Source: Rubrivivax sp. (lineage in GTDB: Bacteria > Pseudomonadota > Gammaproteobacteria > Burkholderiales > Burkholderiaceae_C). Taken from it: 64,000 nt of DNA. Below are positions 53,354 through 62,510 of this stretch, piece by piece. The notes under the pieces were generated by a model, which made no database searches, was not told where the DNA came from, and was given only the letters and a program-made list of their open reading frames with translations. Location: contig JADJHR010000001.1 in assembly GCA_016707445.1 (NCBI GenBank), positions 434,001-498,000 of the forward strand, given 5' to 3'. A program made the translations under genes and the position numbers. Position 1 is the first letter of the stretch. The number at the start of each line of letters is the position of its first letter.

Positions 53354-55021
53354 GTGATCCACCTGCTCAATCTGCTCGCTGCCATTGCCCTGCTGGTGTG
53401 GGGTACGCACATCGTGCGCACCGGCGTCCTGCGCGTGTTCGGCGAGAACCTGCGCCATGTGCTGTCGCGCAGCTTCAGCAACCGCTTCACGGCTGCCCTG
53501 GCCGGCCTGGGCGTGACCGGGCTGGTGCAGAGCAGTACCGCCACCTGCCTGATCGTAGCCTCGTTCGTCGGCACCGGACTGGTCGGCACATCGGCTGCGC
53601 TGGCTGTGATGCTGGGGGCCGACGTCGGCACCGCGATGATGGTGCTGGTGTTCTCGTTCGATCTGTCGTGGTTGTCGCCGCTGCTGATCTTCGTCGGCGT
53701 GGTGCTGTTCCTCAGCCGCCAGACCAGCACCATCGGCCATGTCGGCCGTGTGCTGATCGGACTGGGGCTGATCACGCTGGCGCTGCAACTGATCGTCGGT
53801 GCCACCAAGCCGCTGACGGCAGCGCCCGAGGTGCGCGCCCTGCTGCTGGCCTTGCCCAACGAGATCATGCTCGACATGTTCGTCGGTGCGCTGCTGGCGG
53901 TGGTGTCGTACTCCAGCCTGGCCGTCGTGCTGCTGGTGGCGACGCTCGGCGCACAAGGCCTGCTGCCTGCCTCGGTGGTGTTCGGGCTGGTGCTGGGCGC
54001 CAACGTCGGCAGCGGTTTTCTGGCCATGCTGGTCACCGCATCGGGCAAGGCCGAACTGCGCCGTCTGCCGCTGGGCAATTTCATCTTCAAGGCGGTGGGC
54101 GTGGTGCTGGCCGTGCCCTTGATGGGCGATGCCCAGGCGCTGCTGCAGACTTACGTCCCCGAGGTGCACCAGCAGGTCGTGCTGTTCCACCTGGGCTTCA
54201 ACGTGCTGATGGCGATGACCTTCATCGGCCTCACCGGCCCGATGGCCCGGCTGGTCGAGCGCATCCTGCCCAAGCCCAGCAACGAGGCCGGGTCCGACCG
54301 GCCGCGCCACCTCGACCCGGTGGCGCTGGCCACGCCTTCGCTGGCGATCAGCTGTGCCGCGCGCGAGGCGCTGCACCAGGCCGACGTGGTCGAGACCATG
54401 CTGCGCGGGTCGCTGACGGTGATTCGCGAGAACGATCTCGAACTGGGCGGACGCCTGCGCAAGCTCGACGACACGGTCGACGAGCTGTACTCGGCGATCA
54501 AGTTCTACCTGACGCAGATCTCGCGCGAGGCGCTGTCCGAGCGCGAAGGCCGGCGCTGGACCGACATCGTCAGCTTCACGATCAACATGGAGCAGATCGG
54601 CGACATCATCGAGCGTGTGCTGCAGGACGTCGAGGACAAGAAGATCCGCAAGAACCGCCGTTTCAGCGAAGCCGGCATGGCCGAGATCTGCCACCTGCAT
54701 GAACGCCTGACCAGCAACCTGCGCCTGGGCATGAGCGTGTTTCTCGACGGCCACCTGCGCGACGCACAGAAGCTGCTGGAAGAGAAGGCCCGCTTTCGCG
54801 ACCTGGAGCATGAATACGCGGCCAACCACATTGCGCGGCTGCAGGACAACACCGCCCAGAGCATCGAGACCAGCTCACTGCACCTGGACCTGATCAGCGA
54901 GTTGAAGCGCATCAATTCGCACATCTGCTCGATCGCCTACCCGATCCTGGAATCGGCCGGCGCGCTGACCAACACGCGGCTGCGCCATTCGCAGCTGGCC
55001 GGGCTGGACGACGGCCGCTGA
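53354..55021 (+). CDS. Na/Pi-cotransporter (NptA/YjbB) family protein with PhoU-like tail
   Basis: The product has 555 residues from a GTG. The first 310 residues have two repeats with the signature GLVQSSTATCLIVASF and NVGSGFLAMLVTASG and about nine membrane helices. The rest is helical and PhoU-like (LYSAIKFYLTQ, FTINMEQIGDIIERVL, LISELKRINSHICSIAYPIL). E. coli YjbB of this family exports phosphate. It lies 76 bases after phnY, so it may vent the phosphate freed by PhnA. Confidence 0.85.
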   Translation: MIHLLNLLAAIALLVWGTHIVRTGVLRVFGENLRHVLSRSFSNRFTAALAGLGVTGLVQSSTATCLIVASFVGTGLVGTSAALAVMLGADVGTAMMVLVFSFDLSWLSPLLIFVGVVLFLSRQTSTIGHVGRVLIGLGLITLALQLIVGATKPLTAAPEVRALLLALPNEIMLDMFVGALLAVVSYSSLAVVLLVATLGAQGLLPASVVFGLVLGANVGSGFLAMLVTASGKAELRRLPLGNFIFKAVGVVLAVPLMGDAQALLQTYVPEVHQQVVLFHLGFNVLMAMTFIGLTGPMARLVERILPKPSNEAGSDRPRHLDPVALATPSLAISCAAREALHQADVVETMLRGSLTVIRENDLELGGRLRKLDDTVDELYSAIKFYLTQISREALSEREGRRWTDIVSFTINMEQIGDIIERVLQDVEDKKIRKNRRFSEAGMAEICHLHERLTSNLRLGMSVFLDGHLRDAQKLLEEKARFRDLEHEYAANHIARLQDNTAQSIETSSLHLDLISELKRINSHICSIAYPILESAGALTNTRLRHSQLAGLDDGR

Positions 55022-55027
55022 TCCGGA

Positions 55028-55621
55028 TCAGTCGCGTCGTTCGTTGGTGATGACGTTGGACTCGGATGCGGCCGGGGCCTCATCGTCCGGCCGCGGTGGC
55101 GGTGCTGTTGCCGGCGTGGCCTGCGGTTGCAGGGCCGGCAGGGCGGGCCCAACGACGGGCGGCGGGGCCAAACCGGCGTCGAGGGCCGCGGTGGTGTCGG
55201 TGATGGGTGTGCCGTCGGCCCTTTCGGACAGCACCGCCTGCTGCGGCAGGGCGGCGCCTGCCGTCTTGGCCAGCGGTGGCGCGGCCTGCAGGGCGGCCAG
55301 TCGGGCTTGTGCGGCGTTCATCTGCTCGATGCGCGCATAACGTTCGACAAGTTCCTTTGATTGCGCCACGTTGAAGCGCTCGCGCGCGTCCAGCACCGGC
55401 TGCGGATCGGCGATCTCGCCGGCCGCCAGCAGCATGCCGTCGCTGCGCGCCTGCATCAGCTCGGCCATGACCTCGGCGCGTGTCAACGTGGACGCGGCGG
55501 TGGCCTCGCGGTCCAGCCGCATCTGCACTTCGGGCGGGTCGGCTTCACCGGCCTGGGCGGTCAGGCTGAGCAAGGCGGCCAGGCCGCCGCTGCAGGTCAG
55601 GCGCAGGATCTTGTGTTTCAT
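55028..55621 (-). CDS. Exported protein of unknown function, DUF4148-like in its N-terminal part
   Basis: The product has 197 residues from the ATG at 55621 (GGAG upstream). A signal peptide ends at LTAQAGEA. LTRAEVMAELMQARSDGMLLAAGE resembles the short repeats of DUF4148-type periplasmic proteins of Burkholderiales. The C-terminal third is rich in Pro and Ala and probably unstructured. No function is known. It converges on the phosphate transporter gene. Confidence 0.6.
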   Translation of the reverse strand: MKHKILRLTCSGGLAALLSLTAQAGEADPPEVQMRLDREATAASTLTRAEVMAELMQARSDGMLLAAGEIADPQPVLDARERFNVAQSKELVERYARIEQMNAAQARLAALQAAPPLAKTAGAALPQQAVLSERADGTPITDTTAALDAGLAPPPVVGPALPALQPQATPATAPPPRPDDEAPAASESNVITNERRD

Positions 55622-55769
55622 CGGGGTGCTCCGGTTCGTGGGCACGTCCGCGCAGGCCGGCCGGGCCGTCTGCAGCGTCGCGTGTGCGCATGCTGGCGGC
55701 TTCGCCGGTGACCGTCTGTTGGAAAGTGTGCGCAGGCGCTCGGCGGCAACGCCGTGCCGCTCGGCGTTC

Positions 55770-56693
55770 TCAGGGCGTTGGCGGTGGCCGGCGGCGCGGC
55801 CGCGCCTGCCGTGCCTGTCGTTCGGCCTCAATCGCCTGGCCGGCCGTCCACCAGGCGTCGAACTCGGCGGGCGCCTCCAGCGTGATGCGGCCCCAGGCGC
55901 CGGCGCGAAAGTCGTTCAGCGTGATCTCGGCCGCCTTTGCGCGGTTGATGCGTCCGCCGCTCATCAGCGCACCGCGCCGGCGGCCCACGGCCGTCAGCAG
56001 GCTGTCGCTGCTGGCCAGCGCCGCGTCGTCGAGTTGGTAGCGCGTGCGCAGTCGGTCGGCGTAGCGCAGGCGCACGCTGTCCAGCAGTTGCAGCGCCACG
56101 TCTTCGTCGTCGTAGGCGTTGCGGCCGATGCCGCCGCTGGCCGCCAGGTGGTAGCCGCTGCGTTCGACCGTGATGCGCGGCCACAGCATGCCCGGCGTGT
56201 CGAACAGGTCGACGTCGCTGGCCAGCGCGATGCGCTGCTCGTTGCGCGTGATGCCGGCCTCGTCACCGGTGTTCGCCGCGCGCTGCCCCGCCAGCGTGTT
56301 GATCAGCGTCGACTTGCCGACGTTGGGGATGCCGCAGATCAGCACGCGCAGCGGCTTGACCATGCCGCCGCGGCGCGGCGCCAGTTCACGGCAGGCGTCG
56401 ATCAGCAGGCGTGCCGGTGCGCGCTCGCCGGCATCGAGCGCGATCGCCCGCGTGCCCGGGTGCGACTGCAGGTGGGCAAGCCACTGCGGGGTGAGCTCAG
56501 GGTCGGCCAGGTCCCGCTTGTTCAGGACCTTCAGCGCCGGTTTGCCTGCGGTCAGCTCGGCCAGCAGCGGGTTGCTGCTGGACCCCGGCAGCCGCGCGTC
56601 CAGCATTTCGATCACCACGTCAATGTCAGGCAGACGCTCCAGCAACGCCTTCTTTGTCGTGTGCATGTGCCCCGGAAACCACTGGATGGCCAT
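55770..56693 (-). CDS. ylqF: Ribosome biogenesis GTPase YlqF/RbgA
   Basis: The product has 307 residues. It is a circularly permuted GTPase: the G4 motif VLNKRDLADPE comes first, then G1 ICGIPNVGKSTLINTL and G3 FDTPGMLWP. The N-terminus IQWFPGHMHTTKKALLERLPDIDVVIEMLDARLP is diagnostic. The protein acts in late large-subunit assembly. Its start overlaps the stop of the upstream GST-like gene by one base. Confidence 0.92.
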   Translation of the reverse strand: MAIQWFPGHMHTTKKALLERLPDIDVVIEMLDARLPGSSSNPLLAELTAGKPALKVLNKRDLADPELTPQWLAHLQSHPGTRAIALDAGERAPARLLIDACRELAPRRGGMVKPLRVLICGIPNVGKSTLINTLAGQRAANTGDEAGITRNEQRIALASDVDLFDTPGMLWPRITVERSGYHLAASGGIGRNAYDDEDVALQLLDSVRLRYADRLRTRYQLDDAALASSDSLLTAVGRRRGALMSGGRINRAKAAEITLNDFRAGAWGRITLEAPAEFDAWWTAGQAIEAERQARQARPRRRPPPTP

Positions 56694-57430
56694 CAGACCA
56701 GGTCCAGTTCGGGGTAACGGCGAAAGATCCCCTGTTCATTGAACGCAAGTCGCCGCGGGCTGCGCAGGTAGGCGGCGACGCGCGGCTGCGCCTGCACCCG
56801 CTGGTGCAGCTGCAGCACCAGCAGGGCCAGGCCTTTTGCTTGCGCCTGCGCCATCGCACGCGGAAAGGCGTACCGCAGGCCCTCCACCACTTGAAACAAG
56901 GACAGGTCGGCATAACTCAGCCGTCCCCCTACCAGGTGTCGCGGCCCGGCTGGGTTGTGCGCCAGGATGCGCTCGAACCAGTGCAGGTACTTGGACAGCC
57001 GCGTGCGGCAGAAGTCGGCGGCGCGGCGCTGCGCCTCGGCCTTCTGGTCCTCGTAGAACAGGCTGTTGGCGATCGGGTGATGGGTGTCGTGGGCCTCGGT
57101 TACCAAGTCGGCGATGGTCAGCTGGATCTGCTGCGTCCACACGCGGGCCTGTTCGTTGCGCGCCACCAGCTTCAGCGCGGGTGCCAGGTAATGCAGGATG
57201 GCGGCCGTCTGCCCGACCAGAATCTTGCCGTCCTTCAGGAAGGGCGGCGCAAAGGGCGGGTGCGGCTGCGCGGCGTCGTCCATCGTGCGCTGCATCGCGG
57301 CCACACCCTGGCCTTGATCGTCGCGGCCCCGCGCCACATCGACATAGGGCGCACCGGCCGCCTCCAGCGCCAGGCGCACAAATTCACCGCGGCCCAGGAT
57401 CGTCGGCCAATAGTGCAGTTCGTAGCTCAT
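56693..57430 (-). CDS. Glutathione S-transferase-like protein
   Basis: The product has 245 residues. The N-terminal domain MSYELHYWPTILGRGEFVRLALEAAG and the glutathione site PPFLKDGKILVGQTAAILHYLA belong to the sigma/alpha-like group usually seen in eukaryotes and some proteobacteria. The C-terminal helical domain is present (ADLVTEAHDTHHPIANSLFYED). TACAGT lies seven bases before the ATG, so its mRNA may be leaderless. It is co-transcribed with ylqF. Confidence 0.82.
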   Translation of the reverse strand: MSYELHYWPTILGRGEFVRLALEAAGAPYVDVARGRDDQGQGVAAMQRTMDDAAQPHPPFAPPFLKDGKILVGQTAAILHYLAPALKLVARNEQARVWTQQIQLTIADLVTEAHDTHHPIANSLFYEDQKAEAQRRAADFCRTRLSKYLHWFERILAHNPAGPRHLVGGRLSYADLSLFQVVEGLRYAFPRAMAQAQAKGLALLVLQLHQRVQAQPRVAAYLRSPRRLAFNEQGIFRRYPELDLV

Positions 57431-57443
57431 GCGACGCACTGTA
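57428..57443 (-). promoter_or_regulatory. Possible -10 element placing the GST-like mRNA start at its ATG
   Basis: TACAGT (57443-57438) is followed by seven bases and the ATG at 57430, identical in layout to the asparaginase gene at 14896. Confidence 0.3.
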
Positions 57444-57546
57444 GCGCCGCACTGCGGCACCCGCGCGCTGCGCTTCTATTTAACCGCTCGACCCGCTTCG
57501 GCTGGCGGTCGGATGTGCGGGTCTGCACGACCGCAGGGGCCCAACC

Positions 57547-57957
57547 TCAGCGCGGGCTGCTGGCTGCGCGGCGCGGCGCTGTCGACTCGGCCGGCACCGT
57601 CATCTCGTGGACCACGGCGCCTTCGGCGACGCTGCCTTTGGTCTTGCCCTCACCCAGGGCCATGCGCTCGCAGGCGCTGCGTTTCTGCACGTCGTGGTGT
57701 ACAGCGCAGCGCGCCTGCGCATTGCGGCGCCAGTCGGCGGCGGAACTGCGGTCGCCGAGGTCGCCGCGCAGCGCCTCCTGCCGCGCCGCGGCCGCTTCAC
57801 GCAGACAGGCCTGACGGGTCGGCGCCGCCTCAGCCAGGCAGGCCTGCCGGTCGCTGCGGTACTGCGACTCGGCGGCACTGCGGTCGACCGCGGCCTGCGC
57901 GCCCATCAGCGGCGCCAGGGCGAACAGGGAACACAAAAGGGTGGGGATTTTTTTCAT
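57547..57957 (-). CDS. Small exported protein of unknown function
   Basis: The product has 136 residues. MKKIPTLLCSLFALAPLMGAQA is a clear signal peptide, with GGAG before the ATG at 57957. The mature part is helical with repeated A-x-x-x-R-Q-A-C-L segments (SDRQACLAEAAPTRQACLREAA) and Cys residues that may be paired in the periplasm. The family is known to me only as hypothetical proteins of Burkholderiales. Confidence 0.6.
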   Translation of the reverse strand: MKKIPTLLCSLFALAPLMGAQAAVDRSAAESQYRSDRQACLAEAAPTRQACLREAAAARQEALRGDLGDRSSAADWRRNAQARCAVHHDVQKRSACERMALGEGKTKGSVAEGAVVHEMTVPAESTAPRRAASSPR

Positions 57958-58080
57958 CGGGTTCTCCATGCCGTAAGCGTCGGCATCGGTTTCGAGCCTA
58001 GGCCCAACCCTTGCCGACACCTGTCCGAGAGCATCGAGCCGGCGTGTAGGACGCCGCCGCGCGGCGGCATTCGCCGCTTC

Positions 58081-59436
58081 TCAGGCCACCGGCAGCAGTG
58101 CTTGCACGGTCGTGCCCTTGCCTGGCGCGGAGCGAATCGTCACGTCGCCGCCGCAGGCGCGGATGCGAAACCGCATGCCCTGCAGCCCATGGCCTCCGGT
58201 CGCCACGCTTGTGGTCGGATCGAAACCGCGGCCATCGTCCTCGACCCGCAGCTCGATCTGGTCGCCACGACGCTGCAGCAGCACCTGCACATGGCGGGCC
58301 TCGGCGTACTTCGCGATGTTGGTCAGCGCTTCCTGGACCAGGCGGTAGATTGCCAGCGCGTGTTCAGCTGGCAGGGTCAGGTCCTCGAACTGCGTGTCCA
58401 CGGTCACTTCGGCGCGCTCGGCGAACTCGGCGCACTGGATCGACAGCGTGGCCTGCAGGCCGAGGTTCGACAGCGACGACGGCCGCAGGTCTTCGATGAT
58501 GCGCCGCTTCAGCGCGATGCCTGCGTCCAGCGAGTCACCGAGGTGAGTCATCAGCTGCTGTTTGTAGCCCGTGTCGTCGTGGATGCGCTTGCGGATGCGC
58601 GCGACGTCCAGTTTTGCCGCCGTCAGCAGCCCGCCGAGCTCGTCGTGCAGCTCGCGTGCCAGCCGCGCCCGTTCGTCCTCGCGCACCCGTTCCATGTGGC
58701 GCGCGAGCTCGACGGTTTCGGCGGTGCGCTGGTTGACCTCGTCGTCCAGCCGGTCGCGCTCGGCGTGCAGCTCCAGCAGGTGCGCGCGGCGCTCACGTTC
58801 CTGCTCGCGCCCGAGGCGCATCAGCGCGAGTGCGCCCGCGATGCAAACCAGCACCAGCAGCCAGATGCCGCCTCGAGTCCAGCGGAACACCTGCTCGCGG
58901 GCGCTGGTGTTTTGCCGGTAGTAGATGGCCTCTTGGTGCAGGATCACTTCAGTCAGTGTGCTGAAGTCGACCATCATCTCTCGCCCGAAACCCGTCAGCA
59001 TCAGTTCCGTCGCGCCGCCGCGGTCACCGGCGTCGAAACGTTTCAGGACTTCGCGCATGTGCGAGTACTTGCGCTGCGCCAGTTCGATCAGCTTGTTCAG
59101 TTCGTCGCGCTGCTCGTTGCCTTCACGGGCTGCTCGGGCGGTTTCATCGATGGTCTGCGAGAAGACCTTCTCCTGTGCCTTGAACGGTTCCAGGTACTCG
59201 GCACGGCCAGTCAGCATGTAGCCGCGCTGCGCGCTTTCCATGAACACCAGTGCACGTCGAAGCCGGCCTGCCGCGAGCTGGGTCTCGACACTGGCCGAGC
59301 GATACACGCTGATGTCCTGCAAGCGCTGGAAACCCATCTCGCTGACGACGAGCACGAGCAACGCAAGTGCCACCGCCATCGGGCCGACGATGCGGCCCGA
59401 GACCCAGGTCGTCAGCTCGTTGATCCTCGTTTTCAT
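58081..59436 (-). CDS. NarX-type sensor histidine kinase with CHASE3-like periplasmic domain
   Basis: The product has 451 residues. Two membrane helices (about 17-35 and 187-206) flank a helical CHASE3-like sensor (LRRALVFMESAQRGYMLTGRAEYLEPF). HisKA_3 has its His in ARLARELHDELGGLLTAAKLD. The ATPase domain has LVQEALTNIAKYAEARHV, VEDDGRGFDP and GGHGLQGMRFRI. A single-domain receiver gene lies 260 bases upstream in position, on the same strand, and is the likely partner. Confidence 0.88.
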   Translation of the reverse strand: MKTRINELTTWVSGRIVGPMAVALALLVLVVSEMGFQRLQDISVYRSASVETQLAAGRLRRALVFMESAQRGYMLTGRAEYLEPFKAQEKVFSQTIDETARAAREGNEQRDELNKLIELAQRKYSHMREVLKRFDAGDRGGATELMLTGFGREMMVDFSTLTEVILHQEAIYYRQNTSAREQVFRWTRGGIWLLVLVCIAGALALMRLGREQERERRAHLLELHAERDRLDDEVNQRTAETVELARHMERVREDERARLARELHDELGGLLTAAKLDVARIRKRIHDDTGYKQQLMTHLGDSLDAGIALKRRIIEDLRPSSLSNLGLQATLSIQCAEFAERAEVTVDTQFEDLTLPAEHALAIYRLVQEALTNIAKYAEARHVQVLLQRRGDQIELRVEDDGRGFDPTTSVATGGHGLQGMRFRIRACGGDVTIRSAPGKGTTVQALLPVA

Positions 59437-59695
59437 GGACCCTCCGCAGACTGCAGGCAGTCGACGCTGCTGGTTCGAGGATCGCCACCATCCCAACCGA
59501 ATTCAGCGACAACCACGACATCGTGCGTGTGGGCCTGCGGCACATGAAGACTGCGAGCACCGATCGCACGCGGCTGCTGCGGAAACTGTCCCTGGCCACA
59601 AACAGCGAGCTGACTTGAAAGGCGCTGAAGAATGGTCTGACAACTTGAGGTCGCGGGCATGTCGGGACCGACAGGGCGCCCGACAGCGCTGGCCA

Positions 59696-60079
59696 TCAGT
59701 CCGCAGCGATCCGCATGCAGTAATTGACCAGGGCTTCGATGTCGCGCGACTTGTCGAACACCTCTGACGCGCCAAGCGCGAGGCATTCGGCGCGGATGCC
59801 CGGCGTGGCGTAGTTCGTCAGCACGACGCGCCGCAGCGATGAATCCTGGCCGCGCAGGCTGCGCAGCACGTCCAGGCCCGAGCCCGACTTGAGGAAGATG
59901 TCGACGATGACGAGGTCGCAGCCGCCGGCGGCTTCGAGCGCCGTGAGTTGATGGCAGGCATCGTTGGCAGACTCGGCATGGCCGACCACGTTGACGGGGG
60001 CCAGATCTTCCAATGCGGCGATGAGGTTGGACCGGATCACCGGGCTGTCTTCGACGAGAAAGGTCTTCAGATTCGACAT
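59696..60079 (-). CDS. Single-domain response regulator (receiver only)
   Basis: The product has 127 residues from the ATG at 60079. Acidic pocket FLVEDSPVIRSNL, phosphorylated Asp in CDLVIVDIFLKSGSGLDVL, Thr in VVLTNYA and Lys in EVFDKSRD are present. There is no DNA-binding or enzymatic output domain. It probably receives phosphate from the neighbouring NarX-type kinase and acts by protein contact or as a phosphate sink. Confidence 0.85.
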   Translation of the reverse strand: MSNLKTFLVEDSPVIRSNLIAALEDLAPVNVVGHAESANDACHQLTALEAAGGCDLVIVDIFLKSGSGLDVLRSLRGQDSSLRRVVLTNYATPGIRAECLALGASEVFDKSRDIEALVNYCMRIAAD

Positions 60080-60246
60080 CGTTGGGTACTGCTCACGACA
60101 CCATGAGCTGACTGGGTCTCTCGCGCTCGGTGCTCGATGCATTCTAGGAGTGGCACCCGACATCCCCTGTAGGACATGTCCGACAGTGACGTTCCCCGTG
60201 CTCCTTGTGTCACGCTCGATGCCGTTGTGAAGTTGACGATCGGTCA

Positions 60247-61320
60247 TCACTGCACCTGTACACCAGACGTGCTGCCGGTGATTGGGCGTGCTGCGGCCCC
60301 ATCTGAGCAGCCGCGCCTTGCCGTTGCCGCGCGACCGGGTCTGACTTCAAGGAAGACATAGCCGATCAGCGCCGCTGCCAGCGGCAGCCCGTAGTAGGCC
60401 GCGCGGTAGGCCAGCAGTGCTGCGAGCAGCGTCGACGGCGGTACGACGCCGCCCAGTGTGCTCAGCAATACCGCCTCCAGAACACCCAGGCCGGCAGGCA
60501 CATGCGTGATCACGCCGGCGATCGCAGCCAGCAACATCGCGCCGGCCACCGTCCACCAGGGTAGGGCGCTCTGCAGCAGCATCCAGACCACGGTGGAGAT
60601 CAGCGCCCACGACATCACCGCCAGCAGCAACCACGCGCTGGCCTGGGGCAGTGACGGGAAGCGCAGGGCCGACAGCATCGGCAGCCGGCGCCATGTGGGC
60701 AGCGGTTGCCCGGCCCGGCGCGCACAGGCGAACAACACCAGGGCCGGCACCGCCAGGGCCGGCAGCGCGAGTGCCACACGCCAGGCTCCGCCAGGGGCCT
60801 GGCCCTGACCGGGCCAGGGCAGTGGGTCGGCCCACAGCAGCGCGCCGGCCAGCAGAGCCGCCCAGCCGCACCAGTTGGCCAGCATGCCACCGGCCACCAC
60901 CGCGCCTGCCTGGGGCAGCGGCACACCGGCGCGCTGATACAGACGCAGACGAACCGCGACACCGCCGATCAAGGCGCCGAAGTTCAGGTTCAGGGCGTAA
61001 CCGATCGCGCCGATCAGTGCGCTGCGTTGTACTGAGGCGTAGTGTCCGACCACGCGGCGGGCGACGAGGTCGTAGCTGGCGAAAGCGGCATGCCCTGCGA
61101 AGGCGACGGCAGCGGCCCCGGCCAGAACCGGCCAGGGCAGACCGGCAAGCGCCAGCCGCACGGCCGGCCAGTCGAGACCCACCGCCTGCCGCACCACGAG
61201 CGTGAGCACGATTCCGGCGAGCAGCCAGGGTGCGATGCGCACCAGGTACCGCCATACCGGTTGCCGGTCTGGGCCCGCGGTGGTGCCCGATGCACGGCCT
61301 GGGTCCCTGCGCTTGTTCAT
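60247..61320 (-). CDS. ybhN: Lysylphosphatidylglycerol synthase-type (UPF0104/YbhN) membrane protein
   Basis: The product has 357 residues and about eight membrane helices. LNLNFGALIGGVAVRLRLYQRAGV and ITHVPAGLGVLEAVLLSTLGGVVP are typical of the UPF0104 flippase-like domain. It lacks the soluble aminoacyl-transfer domain of MprF. The start overlaps the clsB stop as ATGA, matching the E. coli order ybhP-clsB-ybhN. A role in lipid translocation is inferred from the family. Confidence 0.85.
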   Translation of the reverse strand: MNKRRDPGRASGTTAGPDRQPVWRYLVRIAPWLLAGIVLTLVVRQAVGLDWPAVRLALAGLPWPVLAGAAAVAFAGHAAFASYDLVARRVVGHYASVQRSALIGAIGYALNLNFGALIGGVAVRLRLYQRAGVPLPQAGAVVAGGMLANWCGWAALLAGALLWADPLPWPGQGQAPGGAWRVALALPALAVPALVLFACARRAGQPLPTWRRLPMLSALRFPSLPQASAWLLLAVMSWALISTVVWMLLQSALPWWTVAGAMLLAAIAGVITHVPAGLGVLEAVLLSTLGGVVPPSTLLAALLAYRAAYYGLPLAAALIGYVFLEVRPGRAATARRGCSDGAAARPITGSTSGVQVQ

Positions 61321-62510
61321 GGCAGATCCCGCAGCGGCTGGATCACCGCCTGCTGGGCCGGCAGGGCATGCAGCCAGCGCGGCCACCAGTGCAGCAAGCG
61401 GTACAGCAGGGCATGGTTCCAGCGCGACCACCAAAGCGTCGACGGCGAGGGCATCGCCAGCTCGACCTCGCGGCAGCGGTGCACCACCAGTTCGCGCAGC
61501 CTGGCTTGCAGTCCGAGGGCGAAGTCGCGGTCTCGGATCAGCACATTGGCCTCGAGGTTCAGGCCCAGGCTGAGCGGGTCGAGGTTGCTCGAGCCCACGG
61601 TGGCCCATGCGCCGTCGACCACGGCCACCTTGCCGTGCAGCGGGCGTTCGCAATACTCGAAGATGCGCACGCCGCTGCGGATCAGCTGGGCGTGCAGCAA
61701 CGAGGCTGCGACCTTCACGATCGGCATGTCGGGCCGGCCCTGCAGGATCAGTTCGACGCGCACGCCACGGGTGGCCGCGCGTCGCATCTCGCGCAGCAGC
61801 CGGTGGCCGGGAAAGAAGTAGGCATTGGCGATGATCACGTGGCTGCGCGCGCTGCGCAGCGCAAGTCGGTACTGGCGCTCGATGTCATGTCGGTGCAGGC
61901 CGTTGTCGCGCACGACGAAGGCGGCCCAGCCCTGCTCGCCGGCGCGCACGCGGCGTGCGCGACGGTGTTGCAGCCAGCGCGTCCACAAAGATTCGCGCGG
62001 GCCCGTTCGCGCCTGCTGGCGGCAGAAGGCGTGGACCTGTGCCACCACCGGCCCTTTCAGCAACACGGCGTAGTCCTGCTTGGCCAGCGAGCCGAAGCTG
62101 GCCAGATGGTCGGCCGAGTAGTTGATGCCACCGACGAATGCGATCTCGGCATCGACCACCACCAGCTTGCGGTGCATGCGCCGGAAGGCATTCAGGCGCC
62201 AGCCGAAACAGCGCAAGGCGGGCTCGAAAACGCGCCAGCGCACGCCCGCGTCAAGCAAGGCGCGCAGGAAATCTTCGTCGAGGTCGGGTGAACCCCAGCC
62301 GTCGACCAGCACCTCCACCCGAACGCCGCGCCGTGCCGCGGCCAGCAGCGCGGTGCGCAGCTCTCGGCCGACTGGATCGTCGAACAGGATGAAGGTCTCG
62401 AGCAGAACCTCGGACCGCGCTGCGGCGATTGCTGCGAACACGCGCGGGTAGAAGGCTTCGCCGTTTTCCAGCAACTCGAACTGGTTGCCGGCAACCCAGT
62501 GCGGCTTCAT
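61317..62510 (-). CDS. clsB: Cardiolipin synthase B
   Basis: The product has 397 residues with two phospholipase D domains. The catalytic HKD motifs are MHRKLVVVDAEIAFVGGINY and LHGKVAVVDGAWATVGSSNLDPLS. It lacks the N-terminal membrane helices of ClsA, as ClsB does. It makes cardiolipin from phosphatidylglycerol at the inner membrane. It overlaps both neighbours by four bases (ybhP upstream, ybhN downstream). Confidence 0.93.
   Translation of the reverse strand: MKPHWVAGNQFELLENGEAFYPRVFAAIAAARSEVLLETFILFDDPVGRELRTALLAAARRGVRVEVLVDGWGSPDLDEDFLRALLDAGVRWRVFEPALRCFGWRLNAFRRMHRKLVVVDAEIAFVGGINYSADHLASFGSLAKQDYAVLLKGPVVAQVHAFCRQQARTGPRESLWTRWLQHRRARRVRAGEQGWAAFVVRDNGLHRHDIERQYRLALRSARSHVIIANAYFFPGHRLLREMRRAATRGVRVELILQGRPDMPIVKVAASLLHAQLIRSGVRIFEYCERPLHGKVAVVDGAWATVGSSNLDPLSLGLNLEANVLIRDRDFALGLQARLRELVVHRCREVELAMPSPSTLWWSRWNHALLYRLLHWWPRWLHALPAQQAVIQPLRDLP

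Noticed and set aside
34819..55021. Searched for a phnX phosphonatase or a C-P lyase (phnG to phnM) gene in the phosphonate region.
   Set aside because: None was found. The HAD protein at 35498-36169 is of subfamily IB and lacks the PhnX layout.
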